A DNA stretch of 14,319 bases, from contig JAILZY010000083.1 of assembly GCA_023512255.1 (NCBI GenBank), positions 1-14,319 of the forward strand, read 5' to 3'. Positions 1 to 6,954 of the stretch are shown in pieces. Below the pieces are notes generated by a model. The model saw nothing but the letters and a program-made list of their open reading frames with translations, was not told the DNA's origin and searched no databases. Both the position numbers and the translations under genes were made by a program. Each line of letters opens with the position of its first letter. Within the stretch, counting starts at the first letter, position 1. The DNA comes from a bacterium (GTDB taxonomy: Bacteria; SZUA-182; DTGQ01).

Positions 1-30
1 GGAAATCCAGAGGGTTGCTGCAATTATACA

Positions 31-57
31 TGGATTATCACTTTCGCGGGCATGACG
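31..57 (+). repeat. Degenerate dispersed palindromic repeat, copy A
   Basis: The segment reads TGGATTatcaCTTTCGCGGG followed by CATGACG. It resembles a palindromic unit of the form TGGATTCCCGCTTNCGCGGG + AATGACG, of which four more degenerate copies occur here (3251-3280, 6484-6514, 13779-13803, 13840-13865). This is an intergenic repeat with no coding role visible. The family assignment rests on similarity between the copies. Confidence 0.5.
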
Positions 58-130
58 ATAAAAAAGTGTCCGGTAGTAAATGTCTGATATATAAGAGCGA
101 AAAAATTGATCAGGAGATGAGGATTTATCC

Positions 131-1165
131 ATGTGTCTGCCATCCAGCAACTCAGGTCAGGATTCCAGCGGCATAGCCCTAGTTACGGTAATGTTTTTAA
201 TGGCTATCTTTTTTATCTTGGGGACGGCTATCCTGACAAACGTAGCCACTGAATATAAGATCAGCCAGAATCACAAAAGAAGCCTTCAGGCCTTCTATGC
301 TAGTGAGGCTGGTCTGGCTGAGGCTTCGGCCAGGATAAAACATAATACCGCTATCCTAGATCAGGATGGCGACCCCAATTGGATCTCGCCTGCAAGCGGC
401 CTCCCCTTCGACTATCGATACTCGATTACCTACGATTCTAATAACCATATATATAAGATAGTCTCTGAGGGGAAAGACCCTACCCACACCGCCAGCAAGC
501 GGATCATTGCCGAGCTGAAGCGCTCATTCTCCTCGGCTGATATTATCTCTCCTGTCTACTGCGGATCGGGGGAAAACAGAGGACAGCCAAACCGTATCTA
601 CGGGGATTCATCCTGCCCTGCCTGGGCAGATGACCATGATCACACCAATGATACCAGTGCTCCCTGCGTGGTTACCCCGAACCCCTATGTCAGCGCATCC
701 GATCCCCTTGACTTCGATCAGGACCAGCTAATCACGTCTAATCCTAACAAGATGCTCTATAATGTGGCTCCTATCGACCTTCAGGCCATGGCCGATTATT
801 ACCGTACGGTGGCCGACCTAACCAGCATTCCCAATGGTAATAGCGATATCGGCGCCCCAGGGGACCTCAAGGTAGTCTACATCAGCGGTTTGGAAACTAT
901 CGCCGGGAATAGAGATGGCTATGGCATCTTAGTGGTTAGTGGAAGACTTCACCCTTCGGGACAGCTCCACTGGTATGGAGTAGTCATTGTGCTTGGTGAG
1001 TTCAAGCAGACAGGCAATAGTCAGATTACGGGCGCGATTTTAACCCCAAATAAGTTTGAGATGTGCGGCAATCCCGATATCCAGTGGTGCCCTGATTTAA
1101 TCAGAAAGGTTATGAATGATGCCGGCGTAGCACCTTTGACTATGGTGAGCTGGGTTGAGGATTGA
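131..1165 (+). CDS. PilX-like type IV pilus minor pilin / prepilin-like protein
   Basis: Likely a minor pilin or pilus-assembly component inserted in the inner membrane by its hydrophobic N-terminal helix. The 344-residue product begins with a short polar leader ending in Gly14, then a hydrophobic stretch (about 15-36), as in class III prepilin-like proteins processed after the glycine. There is no Glu at mature position 5. The segment after the helix carries FYASEAG (55-61), the hallmark of the PilX N-terminal domain. The C-terminal half (about 240-310) has alternating small hydrophobic strands (YGILVVSG, YGVVIVLGEF) typical of PilX-family C-terminal domains, and six cysteines lie beyond residue 140, so disulfides are possible. 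An AGGAG lies about 13 bases upstream of the chosen start. No other pilus gene is seen, so the rest of the cluster may lie to the left. Family assignment is good; exact role is inferred. Confidence 0.8.
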   Translation: MCLPSSNSGQDSSGIALVTVMFLMAIFFILGTAILTNVATEYKISQNHKRSLQAFYASEAGLAEASARIKHNTAILDQDGDPNWISPASGLPFDYRYSITYDSNNHIYKIVSEGKDPTHTASKRIIAELKRSFSSADIISPVYCGSGENRGQPNRIYGDSSCPAWADDHDHTNDTSAPCVVTPNPYVSASDPLDFDQDQLITSNPNKMLYNVAPIDLQAMADYYRTVADLTSIPNGNSDIGAPGDLKVVYISGLETIAGNRDGYGILVVSGRLHPSGQLHWYGVVIVLGEFKQTGNSQITGAILTPNKFEMCGNPDIQWCPDLIRKVMNDAGVAPLTMVSWVED

Positions 1166-1168
1166 GAA

Positions 1169-1227
1169 TCTTGATTAGCGCTGGTGATTAGCATGGGTCT
1201 TGATTAGCGCTAGGTTATTAGCACGGG
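1169..1227. repeat. Tandem duplication of about 29 bp after the pilin gene
   Basis: Two adjacent imperfect copies, 1169-1197 and 1198-1227, each start TCTTGATTAGCGCT and end ATTAGCAYGGG. They begin 3 bp after the pilin stop codon. No terminator is visible in the gap down to the promoter at 1394. Confidence 0.85.
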
Positions 1228-1393
1228 GCGAATTACAGATGTTCTCAAAATCCACCTCACCTTGATGGAAAAAGGGCAAGGAAGGGGGATGATTTTATCT
1301 GCCCTGCCCACTAAAGCCTCCCAAATCAAGGGGAAGGAGAGAGTATAGGAGTCTTCAATAAAGATGGGGAACATCTTGATGAATTATTTTTTC

Positions 1394-1423
1394 TTGACAG
1401 AGAAAATAAAAATATAATATATT
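1394..1423 (+). promoter_or_regulatory. Predicted sigma70 promoter of the cobalamin operon
   Basis: A perfect -35 box TTGACA (1394-1399) is followed after 18 bases by TATATT (1418-1423), in an A/T-rich spacer. It lies about 30 bases before the riboswitch P1 helix, as expected for a riboswitch-led transcript. Overlapping TATAAT-like sequence makes the exact -10 uncertain. Confidence 0.65.
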
Positions 1424-1449
1424 AAAACCATAAGCTATATTAAGTTTTT

Positions 1450-1630
1450 AAGTTCATGGGTAACGCCTTAACCAAAAAGGCTCTTTTAAGGGAAAATGGT
1501 GCAAAGCCATTGCGGGCCCGCCGCTGTATCCGGGGATGAAAGCTGCAAAAAGCCACTGTCTGCAAGAAAGAGATGGGAAGGCGCAGTGAGTAAGATGATC
1601 CGGGAGCCAGAAGACCTGCCTGTGAACATG
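1450..1630 (+). ncRNA. Cobalamin (B12) riboswitch
   Basis: This is an adenosylcobalamin-sensing aptamer in the 5' leader of the operon. It shows the conserved core in order: AAGGGAA (1488-1494), GGTGCAAAGCC, GCGGGCCCGCCGCTGT (a variant of the usual GCxGxCCCGCCACTGT), AAGCCACTGTC, GGGAAGG, GATGATCCGGGAGCCAG and the B12 box AGCCAGAAGACCTGCC (1605-1620). A closing P1 helix can be drawn from GTTCA (1452-1456) with TGAAC (1623-1627). The element precedes a terminator and then cobD, so it is expected to reduce cobalt-uptake and corrin-biosynthesis expression when cobalamin is bound. The core match leaves little doubt; the outer limits are approximate. Confidence 0.96.
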
Positions 1631-1712
1631 ATTTGAAGGATAATGGTTAACCCCGTGGAGTAGGGTAAGCGCATTATCTGGGGATTATATTACGGTAGGA
1701 TGGAATAACGGC

Positions 1713-1755
1713 ATCCCCGAGCCTGTGTATAAGATCAGGCTCGGGGATTTTTTTT
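1713..1755 (+). terminator. Intrinsic terminator downstream of the B12 riboswitch
   Basis: A perfect 13-bp stem, ATCCCCGAGCCTG (1713-1725) and CAGGCTCGGGGAT (1736-1748), encloses a 10-base loop and runs into eight T residues (1748-1755). Its place after the riboswitch points to ligand-controlled attenuation of transcription. The competing antiterminator was not resolved; the segment 1630-1712 is the place to look for it. Confidence 0.93.
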
Positions 1756-1790
1756 GAGCCTAATTTTTAATCCCAAAATTGAGTGGTTCT

Positions 1791-1890
1791 TTCGCTAAGT
1801 GCGCAACCCAAAGTGCGCAGCAGATCAATTACGCTATCAATTGTAGGTGCAGACCTTGTGCCCGCCAAGCTTGTGCACTTTATTAGCGAA
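1791..1890. promoter_or_regulatory. Structured intergenic element (16-bp closing stem) before cobD
   Basis: TTCGCTAA and GTGCGCAA (1791-1806) can pair with TTGTGCAC (1871-1878) and TTAGCGAA (1883-1890): 16 pairs including one G-U, with a four-base bulge, enclosing 64 bases. It lies between the attenuator and cobD, within the untranslated leader if the terminator is read through. It does not match the B12 aptamer and has no terminal T tract. It may be an RNA structure or a DNA palindromic repeat; the function is unknown. Confidence 0.55.
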
Positions 1891-1943
1891 AAAACCGTTT
1901 AGTTATTGAGACTCCTAGCCGAAAAGGCCGCACGGATACAAGC

Positions 1944-3035
1944 ATGAATTTTTTTCAATCACAGTATGAACATGGCGGAAATGTTAAAAAATTGGCTGAA
2001 GCCGCTGGCTGCCCAGCCGAGGAGATTCTTGATTTTTCAGCCAACATCAATCCCCTCGGCCCCCCTCGGTGGCTTAGTTCTCTGATCAGCTCAAAGGCAG
2101 ACTCCCTGCTGGCGCACTATCCAGACCCTGATTGTCGCTCCTTAGTCAAGGCTATTGCTCATAGATACTCCATACCGGAGGAGGAGATCCTGATCGGAAA
2201 CGGATCAACCGAGCTTCTCTACCTCCTGCCGCGAGCTGCTTCGGTCTCAAGGGCTATTATTCCCGTACCCTCATATACCGACTACCTCAAAGCCTCTTAT
2301 CTGGCGGGATTATCAGTTGAGATTATCCCTTTGGAAGAAGAGAGCGAATTTAAGCTTGATCTTGCCGCCATCAAAGCCCGGCTTCAAGGGAATGAGCTAG
2401 TGGTGCTCGGCCAGCCGAACAATCCTACAGGATGTTTGCTTGATCCAAATTCCTTGCGCTTTTTGGCGCCGCGGCATCCTTCTACCCTTTTTCTGGTGGA
2501 TGAGGCCTTTATTGATTTTGTTGATCGGGCTGACAGTTTGATCTTTCGTCGGCCAGCCAATATCATTGTGCTTCGCTCACTCACTAAATTCTATGCTATC
2601 CCTGGCTTAAGATTAGGCTGGGCCGCGGCTGACAAAGCTATAGCCGAGAGGGTACGGCAGATCGCCCCACCCTGGTCAGTAAATTCAATCGCTCAGGCCT
2701 GTGGAGAAGCACTTCTCGGTCAGGATGATGAATATACCCTAAAAACCCTAGCCTTGATAGCGCAAGAGCGCAAATTCATGCTCACTGAGCTCCGTTCCTT
2801 GTCAGGGCTAACTGTTTTTGCCGGTGAGGCTAATTTTATCCTAGTCCGGATTGATCACTGGGGTTTTAAGGCGAAAACCTTAGCCCAGCGGATGTTGACC
2901 GAAGGGAGGGTGGCTATTCGCCCCGGCGATAATTTCCCAGGACTGGACGAGCGCTACTTTCGGCTGGCGATTAGAACACGGGAAGAAAACAGACGGCTTT
3001 TAGCAGCCCTCAAGGCTGTCATGGGCTCTCTTTAA
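1944..3035 (+). CDS. cobD: Threonine-phosphate decarboxylase CobD (PLP-dependent)
   Basis: Makes (R)-1-amino-2-propanol O-2-phosphate from L-threonine phosphate, the linker later joined to the corrin ring by CbiB, the next gene. The 363-residue product has the fold-type I aminotransferase layout of the CobD/HisC family. YEHGGN (9-14) and DFSANINPLGPP (30-41) are typical CobD N-terminal motifs. PNNPTG (158-163) and VDEAF (185-189) contact the cofactor, and SLTKFYAIPGLRLGW (212-226) carries the PLP-binding lysine, K215. Length fits the family. HisC is the main alternative, but the N-terminal motifs and operon context favour CobD. The ribosome-binding site is weak. It is the first gene after the riboswitch-terminator, so it should be cobalamin-repressed. 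Confidence 0.93.
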   Translation: MNFFQSQYEHGGNVKKLAEAAGCPAEEILDFSANINPLGPPRWLSSLISSKADSLLAHYPDPDCRSLVKAIAHRYSIPEEEILIGNGSTELLYLLPRAASVSRAIIPVPSYTDYLKASYLAGLSVEIIPLEEESEFKLDLAAIKARLQGNELVVLGQPNNPTGCLLDPNSLRFLAPRHPSTLFLVDEAFIDFVDRADSLIFRRPANIIVLRSLTKFYAIPGLRLGWAAADKAIAERVRQIAPPWSVNSIAQACGEALLGQDDEYTLKTLALIAQERKFMLTELRSLSGLTVFAGEANFILVRIDHWGFKAKTLAQRMLTEGRVAIRPGDNFPGLDERYFRLAIRTREENRRLLAALKAVMGSL

Positions 3036-3047
3036 GCCAACGGGCTG

Positions 3048-3090
3048 AAAGCCATGAGTGAAATATATAAAAAGCCATAAGTGAAATATA
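3048..3090. repeat. 20-bp tandem duplication after cobD
   Basis: AAAGCCATRAGTGAAATATA occurs at 3048-3067 and again at 3071-3090 with one mismatch, directly behind the cobD stop codon. Confidence 0.85.
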
Positions 3091-3100
3091 AAATTAAAAT

Positions 3101-3420
3101 TATACTTTTTTATTTTCCTATGCTTTTGCACTTTTTCTCCGAGACCTTGCATTTTTTCTCCTAGCCCTTGATTTTACTGGATTTGCTATTAGAGGTAACT
3201 TTCAAGGATTTCAAAGCGTTAAAAAATTTCTGCAAAGAGGTAGTATTTTCTTGGATTCCCGCTTTTGCGGTAGTGACGAAGAGTTAATAGAGTTGATGAA
3301 GACTATACTTTTGCACTTTTTCTCTGAACCCTTGATTTTAGTGGGTTTGGTATGAAAGATAATTTTCAAGAAGTTCAAGGCATGGGGAGAGTTCTGCAAA
3401 AGTGTAGTGAAGAGTTAATG
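3101..3420. repeat. Diverged direct duplication filling the cobD-cbiB gap
   Basis: Unit A (about 3101-3290) and unit B (about 3304-3420) share the same order of blocks: CTTTTGCACTTTTTCTC, CCCTTGATTTTA, TTTCAAG, TTCTGCAAA, GTAGTG and GAAGAGTTAAT. Unit A carries an extra block containing GGATTCCCGCTTTTGCGG (3253-3270), flanked by GTAG on both sides, that is missing from unit B. Unit B runs into the start region of cbiB. No gene is supported in 3036-3417. Confidence 0.65.
3251..3280 (+). repeat. Degenerate dispersed palindromic repeat, copy B
   Basis: TTGGATTCCCGCTTTTGCGG followed by TAGTGACGAA closely matches the TGGATTCCCGCTTNCGCGGG + AATGACG unit. It is the block that distinguishes unit A from unit B of the surrounding duplication, so it may have inserted after the duplication formed. 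Confidence 0.6.
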
Positions 3421-4392
3421 ATGCTAGCAAGAGTGACCGCAAGATTAGAGTATCAAATTTTACTAGCCCTAGGGCTTGACCTTTTGCTTGGTGATCCGCC
3501 CTGGTTCCCTCATCCGGTTAAATTGATCGGAAGGGTAGCGCTCAGATTAGAATCCTCTTTTAGGCGATTCTTCTCTCCGCCTCGGCTGGCAGGGACAGCC
3601 CTGGCCGGGGTTATAATTTCCCTAAGTGGGCTCGTGACTTTTCTCATTATAAAGGGAGCAGGCCGGGTTCATCCCCTGGCTGAAGATGCCCTCTCGGTCC
3701 TGATTATCTATACTGCCCTGGCGATCCGGGATCTCATTTACCACAGCGGGCAGGTTTACCGGTGTCTGGAGCGCGGCGATCTGGCCAGAGCCAGGAAGCG
3801 GGTGTCTCTTATGGTTGGCCGAGATACGGACCAGCTAGATGAGAAGGGGGTAGTGCGGGCCGCGGTGGAAAGTGTAGCTGAGAATATAGTCGATGGCGTC
3901 AGTGCGCCTTTGTTCTTTGCCGTGCTGGCCGGGCCTGTCGGCGCTATGATTTATAAAGCCATCAATACACTTGACTCAACCTTTGGTTATAAAAATGAGT
4001 GCTACCGCGAATTCGGATGGGCTTCAGCCAGGATTGATGATGTGGCCAATTATCTCCCTGCCAGGCTGACCGCTCCCCTAGTTCCGGTAGCGGCTTTTCT
4101 GCTTGGGCTAAAACCAGCTAATTCCCTTAGGATCATGTGCCGTGACCGCAAAAAGCACCCAAGTCCAAATTCAGGCTGGGCCGAAGCTGCCTTTGCCGGT
4201 GCACTCGGTGTGCAATTAGGCGGCCTCAATTATTATGGCGGCTGTCCTTCATCTCGGCCAACTTTGGGAGATGCAGACACAGAGCTCAAATTATACCATA
4301 TCCTCAGGGCCAATACCCTGGCTATTACCACTGCCGCTCTGGCCGCAGCCTTATTCATCTGCTTGCGCCGCCTGGCTGTTTTTCTGCTTTAG
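3418..4392 (+). CDS. cbiB: Adenosylcobinamide-phosphate synthase CbiB (membrane protein)
   Basis: Joins aminopropanol phosphate, made by CobD, to adenosylcobyric acid in the inner membrane. Typical motifs are LDLLLGDPPWFPHPVKLIGR near the N-terminus, SVAENIVDGVSAPLFFA, YKAINTLDSTFGYKNE and FGWASARIDDVANYLPARLT, with several hydrophobic segments (TM5-like spacing and a C-terminal hydrophobic end). The frame is open from an ATG at 3352 (346 codons), but the first 22 codons fall in a duplicated intergenic repeat. Starting at 3418 or 3421 gives about 324 residues, and the protein then opens like other CbiB proteins, with hydrophobic sequence before the GDP motif. That is why 3418 is chosen; its Shine-Dalgarno (GAAG) is weak. 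It sits between cobD and the cbiX-cbiC fusion. Confidence 0.92.
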   Translation: MMLARVTARLEYQILLALGLDLLLGDPPWFPHPVKLIGRVALRLESSFRRFFSPPRLAGTALAGVIISLSGLVTFLIIKGAGRVHPLAEDALSVLIIYTALAIRDLIYHSGQVYRCLERGDLARARKRVSLMVGRDTDQLDEKGVVRAAVESVAENIVDGVSAPLFFAVLAGPVGAMIYKAINTLDSTFGYKNECYREFGWASARIDDVANYLPARLTAPLVPVAAFLLGLKPANSLRIMCRDRKKHPSPNSGWAEAAFAGALGVQLGGLNYYGGCPSSRPTLGDADTELKLYHILRANTLAITTAALAAALFICLRRLAVFLL

Positions 4393-4460
4393 CCTGCTTG
4401 AGCTTTTTGGAGGTGTACATTTTGCGGATTAGCAATAGAACCAATAAATCTTAAAAGACT

Positions 4461-4571
4461 CGCTCTTATATCAGACACCATAAACCCTATATCAGAACAA
4501 CCATAAACCCTCGAAGGGGCTTAGCTATTACTAGGGTTATGTTTCTTAATGGTAGCTAATAAATAAGAGCG
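4461..4571. promoter_or_regulatory. Nested inverted and tandem repeats upstream of cbiX-cbiC
   Basis: CGCTCTTAT (4461-4469) pairs perfectly with ATAAGAGCG (4563-4571). Inside, TTAGCT (4521-4526) pairs with AGCTAA (4554-4559), and CATAAACCCT can pair with AGGGTTATG (4533-4541) with one bulged base. The left arm also contains a tandem duplication: TATATCAGACACCATAAACCC (21 bp, 4467-4487) is followed by a 23-bp copy with minor changes at 4488-4510. The left end matches, in reverse complement and with a 2-bp insertion, the segment 82-99 before the pilin gene, so this is more likely a dispersed repeat than a dedicated regulator. Confidence 0.55.
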
Positions 4572-4593
4572 AAAGGACTTAAAGGAGAAAATA

Positions 4594-5655
4594 ATGAAAA
4601 AAGCGCTCATCCTGCTGGGGCATGGCTCCCGTCTTAAGGAAGCCAATGAATCCCTGTACTCTCTAGCCAAGATAATAAAGAGCAAAAGCAGCCTAGCCAT
4701 AGTGCAACCGGCTTTTCTCCAGCTCGCCTCACCTACCTTACGGGAAGGGATTGAGAGCTGTCTTGCTCAAGGGGCTTCAGAAATCATCGTCCACCCCTAT
4801 TTTCTCTATCCAGGAGCCCATGTACTCCATGATATCCCCGCGATCATTGAAGCCGCCCGCCAAGATCACCCCCAAGTGCGCATCAGGCTCACTCCGCCCT
4901 TGGGAGTAGATGACAAGCTGGCAGAGATTGTTCTTGAAAGAGTTACCGAAATTGAAAAAGAGGCTAACTTGCCGCCTGATCAGGAATTAGATTCTCAACA
5001 ATTAGATCAGCTTCTCTCTGATCCAGACCTGATCGAAAGAAGAAGTCTTGAGATCATCTCAGCTAAAATTCAAGAAGAGGCCTTTCCAATACCCTTGCGC
5101 CCGATAATCAAACGGGTCATTCATGCTACGGCAGATCTGGCCATTGTTTCTGATATTCGCTTCTCCCCCCATTTTTACCAGCAAATTTCAACCTCTCTGC
5201 TCCAGGGAGCGCCGATCATCACCGATGTCTTCATGCTCAAGGAAGCCTTGAATTTGTCCCTATTATCCAAGTTCCGCAATCCGCTCTTTTGCTTTATTCG
5301 GGATAGAGAGGTGAGTGAGATGGCAGAAAAAGAGAAGATCACCCGCTCTATGGCTGCGGTACGAAAAGGAGCCTCTCTTTATCCTGAGGGGATTTATCTT
5401 TTTGGCAATGCTCCGACTGCCCTCCGGGAGATGATCCAGCTATACCGCTGGGGGAAAATTGTACCCGCGGCTGTGGTTGGCTGTCCGGTCGGGTTTGTGG
5501 GCGCATCGGAGGTTAAACGCGAGCTTTGTCAGACAGATCTTCCCTATTTCACCTGCCTGGGCGCCAAGGGAGGAAGTGCTATGGCCGCCGCGGTCATCAA
5601 TGCCCTGCTGCGAGAATTAGCTAAAATTCAATGCCAAAATAGCCAAAATAAATAA
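4594..5655 (+). CDS. cbiX-cbiC: CbiX-CbiC fusion: sirohydrochlorin cobaltochelatase and cobalt-precorrin-8 methylmutase
   Basis: One 353-residue cytoplasmic polypeptide with two activities. Residues 1-125 are a short CbiX (CbiXS-type) chelatase that inserts cobalt into sirohydrochlorin. LLGHGSR carries metal-ligand H10, and HPYFLYPGAHVLHDIP carries the second expected ligand, H76. Residues 126-145 are a polar linker. Residues 146-353 are CbiC/CobH, which moves the C11 methyl to C12 to give cobyrinate. KRVIHATADLA carries the expected catalytic H177; GNAPTAL, GCPVGFVGASEVKREL and GAKGGSAMAAAVINAL are strong CbiC motifs. AGGAG sits 6 bases before the ATG. The two enzymes act at opposite ends of ring synthesis, so the fusion does not channel adjacent steps; co-expression or stoichiometry is a more likely benefit. 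The stop codon lies in a 13-bp tandem duplication (5641-5666). Confidence 0.93.
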   Translation: MKKALILLGHGSRLKEANESLYSLAKIIKSKSSLAIVQPAFLQLASPTLREGIESCLAQGASEIIVHPYFLYPGAHVLHDIPAIIEAARQDHPQVRIRLTPPLGVDDKLAEIVLERVTEIEKEANLPPDQELDSQQLDQLLSDPDLIERRSLEIISAKIQEEAFPIPLRPIIKRVIHATADLAIVSDIRFSPHFYQQISTSLLQGAPIITDVFMLKEALNLSLLSKFRNPLFCFIRDREVSEMAEKEKITRSMAAVRKGASLYPEGIYLFGNAPTALREMIQLYRWGKIVPAAVVGCPVGFVGASEVKRELCQTDLPYFTCLGAKGGSAMAAAVINALLRELAKIQCQNSQNK

Positions 5656-5666
5656 CCAAAATAAAT
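5641..5666. repeat. 13-bp tandem duplication over the cbiX-cbiC stop codon
   Basis: AGCCAAAATAAAT (5641-5653) is followed directly by AACCAAAATAAAT (5654-5666), one mismatch. The TAA stop of cbiX-cbiC (5653-5655) spans the junction. Confidence 0.8.
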
Positions 5667-5687
5667 AATTTAAGGAGGACAAGGCTT

Positions 5688-6440
5688 ATGAAGAAAAAAA
5701 TTTCAACCCATACAACCCATATTTTCATCATTCTCTCTATTACTTTCTCGATCATATTCAGCAGAGCCACGCCTGCCCTGGCAATGCACATTTCAGAGGG
5801 GATTCTTCCCATGCCCTGGGCCATATTCTGGACCCTGCTAGCGGTCCCCTTTCTTATCCGGGGGCTTTTTGAGATCAAAAGGGAAAAAGAGACTCTGCCA
5901 AGCTATCTTCCCCTGCTGGGCATGATTGGGGCAGCGGTGTTTGTATTCTCCTGCCTGCCAATTCCGGTTCCCATAGCTGGAACATGCAGCCATCCGGCAG
6001 GCACAGGGCTTTCGGTAATTCTACTGGGATTTTCCCCCAGTGTCATGGTAGCTGCGGCCGCGCTCCTCATCCAGGCTCTTTTCCTTGCTCACGGGGGGCT
6101 GACTACCTTCGGCGCCAATGTGTTCTCGATGGGCATTATGGGCTCAGTAGCAGGTTTGGCCGCTTTTCAGCTCGGCAAGTCAATGAGGCTCCCCTTATTC
6201 TGGCGAGCCTTTATAGCTGGTGTAGCCGCAGACCTAGCTACCTACCTGGCCACCTCAGTTGAGCTTGGCCTTGCCCTGCATGGAGATCAGGCCCTTGGCA
6301 AGGTTATCGCTACCATCTTCATCTCATTTTTGCCAACCCAGCTCCCTTTATGCCTTCTGGAGGGCGTGCTCACGGCTGGAGCAGTAGTTTATATTTATAA
6401 ACATCGACCTGTAGTTCTTCAGAAATTGCAGGTGGTTTAA
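5688..6440 (+). CDS. cbiM: Cobalt ECF importer substrate-binding subunit CbiM
   Basis: Integral membrane S-component that captures Co2+ for the CbiMNQO energy-coupling-factor transporter. Residues 1-32 look like a cleavable signal peptide (KKK, hydrophobic core, cleavage after TPALA). Cleavage would leave Met33-His34-Ile-Ser as the new N-terminus, the Met-His ligand pair needed for metal binding in CbiM/NikM proteins. GTCSHPAGTG places another expected ligand at H102, and ALFLAHGGLTTFGANVFSMGIMG is a family signature. About six further hydrophobic segments follow. Starting at 5688 is supported by AAGGAGG 9 bases upstream. NikM is a close relative, but a B12-riboswitch operon argues for cobalt. 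The gene leads the cbiMNQO block. Confidence 0.95.
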   Translation: MKKKISTHTTHIFIILSITFSIIFSRATPALAMHISEGILPMPWAIFWTLLAVPFLIRGLFEIKREKETLPSYLPLLGMIGAAVFVFSCLPIPVPIAGTCSHPAGTGLSVILLGFSPSVMVAAAALLIQALFLAHGGLTTFGANVFSMGIMGSVAGLAAFQLGKSMRLPLFWRAFIAGVAADLATYLATSVELGLALHGDQALGKVIATIFISFLPTQLPLCLLEGVLTAGAVVYIYKHRPVVLQKLQVV

Positions 6441-6483
6441 GGGGATAATCTTGAGGTGGGAATCCCGTAATATCAAGCTCTTA

Positions 6484-6514
6484 TGATTCTTGCGCTTGCG
6501 CAGGAATGGCATAG
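6484..6514 (+). repeat. Degenerate dispersed palindromic repeat, copy C, in the cbiM-cbiN gap
   Basis: TGATTCTTGCGCTTGCGCAG followed by GAATGGCATAG resembles the TGGATTCCCGCTTNCGCGGG + AATGACG unit. The rest of the 193-bp gap (6515-6625) is AT-rich with irregular GATATAGATAT and ATATAACGG repetitions; no gene is supported there. Confidence 0.5.
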
Positions 6515-6633
6515 TGGATCTATATAAAGTAAAACAGATATAGATATGGATATAGATATAATGTAAGATATAACGGTAATGTAATATATAATGGATAATA
6601 TATAACGGATATAACGGAGGAAATTTTAAGAGT

Positions 6634-6954
6634 ATGAATAATAATATAAGAAAGAAAAAGGTAGTATTTCTGCTTTCAGTTATGATCATGGTGGTAATTT
6701 CTATTTTTTTGATAGCTGCCCAACCGGCCTCTTTCTCCTGGGGGGCTGAATGGGCAGGGGTTGATGAGACTGTGGTTGAAAAGTATGCTGAAAAGTATGG
6801 CCGCTCGGCCCGTGAGCCTTTCATTAATACCGACCAGGGAGATTTGCTACTCTTTGTCTTTTGTCTGGCAGGCACAGTTGGCGGATTTGTTATGGGCTAT
6901 TCATTCCATAAATTTTTCCACGAGCCGGAAAAAGAGCCCTCAAGGCCATGCTGA
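6634..6954 (+). CDS. cbiN: Cobalt transport accessory protein CbiN
   Basis: Small membrane partner that lets CbiM load cobalt in the CbiMNQO importer. The 106-residue product has two hydrophobic segments (about 9-28 and 71-92) separated by a periplasmic loop that is acidic in its first part, the usual CbiN topology. The stretch WGAEWAGVDETVVEKYAEKYG resembles the GxDGxAxE-type periplasmic region of the family, and EPFINTDQGDLLLFVFCLAG leads into the second helix. GGAGG lies 13 bases before the ATG. Its last 7 bases overlap the cbiQ start, which indicates translational coupling. It is unusually separated from cbiM by 193 bp of repeat-rich sequence. Confidence 0.9.
   Translation: MNNNIRKKKVVFLLSVMIMVVISIFLIAAQPASFSWGAEWAGVDETVVEKYAEKYGRSAREPFINTDQGDLLLFVFCLAGTVGGFVMGYSFHKFFHEPEKEPSRPC

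Noticed and set aside
3352-3417. The longer cbiB start, giving 22 extra residues
   Set aside because: These codons lie in the second unit of a duplicated intergenic repeat and do not look like a CbiB N-terminus.
6348-6875. A 175-codon - strand open frame across cbiM-cbiN
   Set aside because: It is antisense to cbiN and to AT-rich repetitive sequence, is rich in Ile/Tyr/His from ATAT repeats, and has no recognisable domain.
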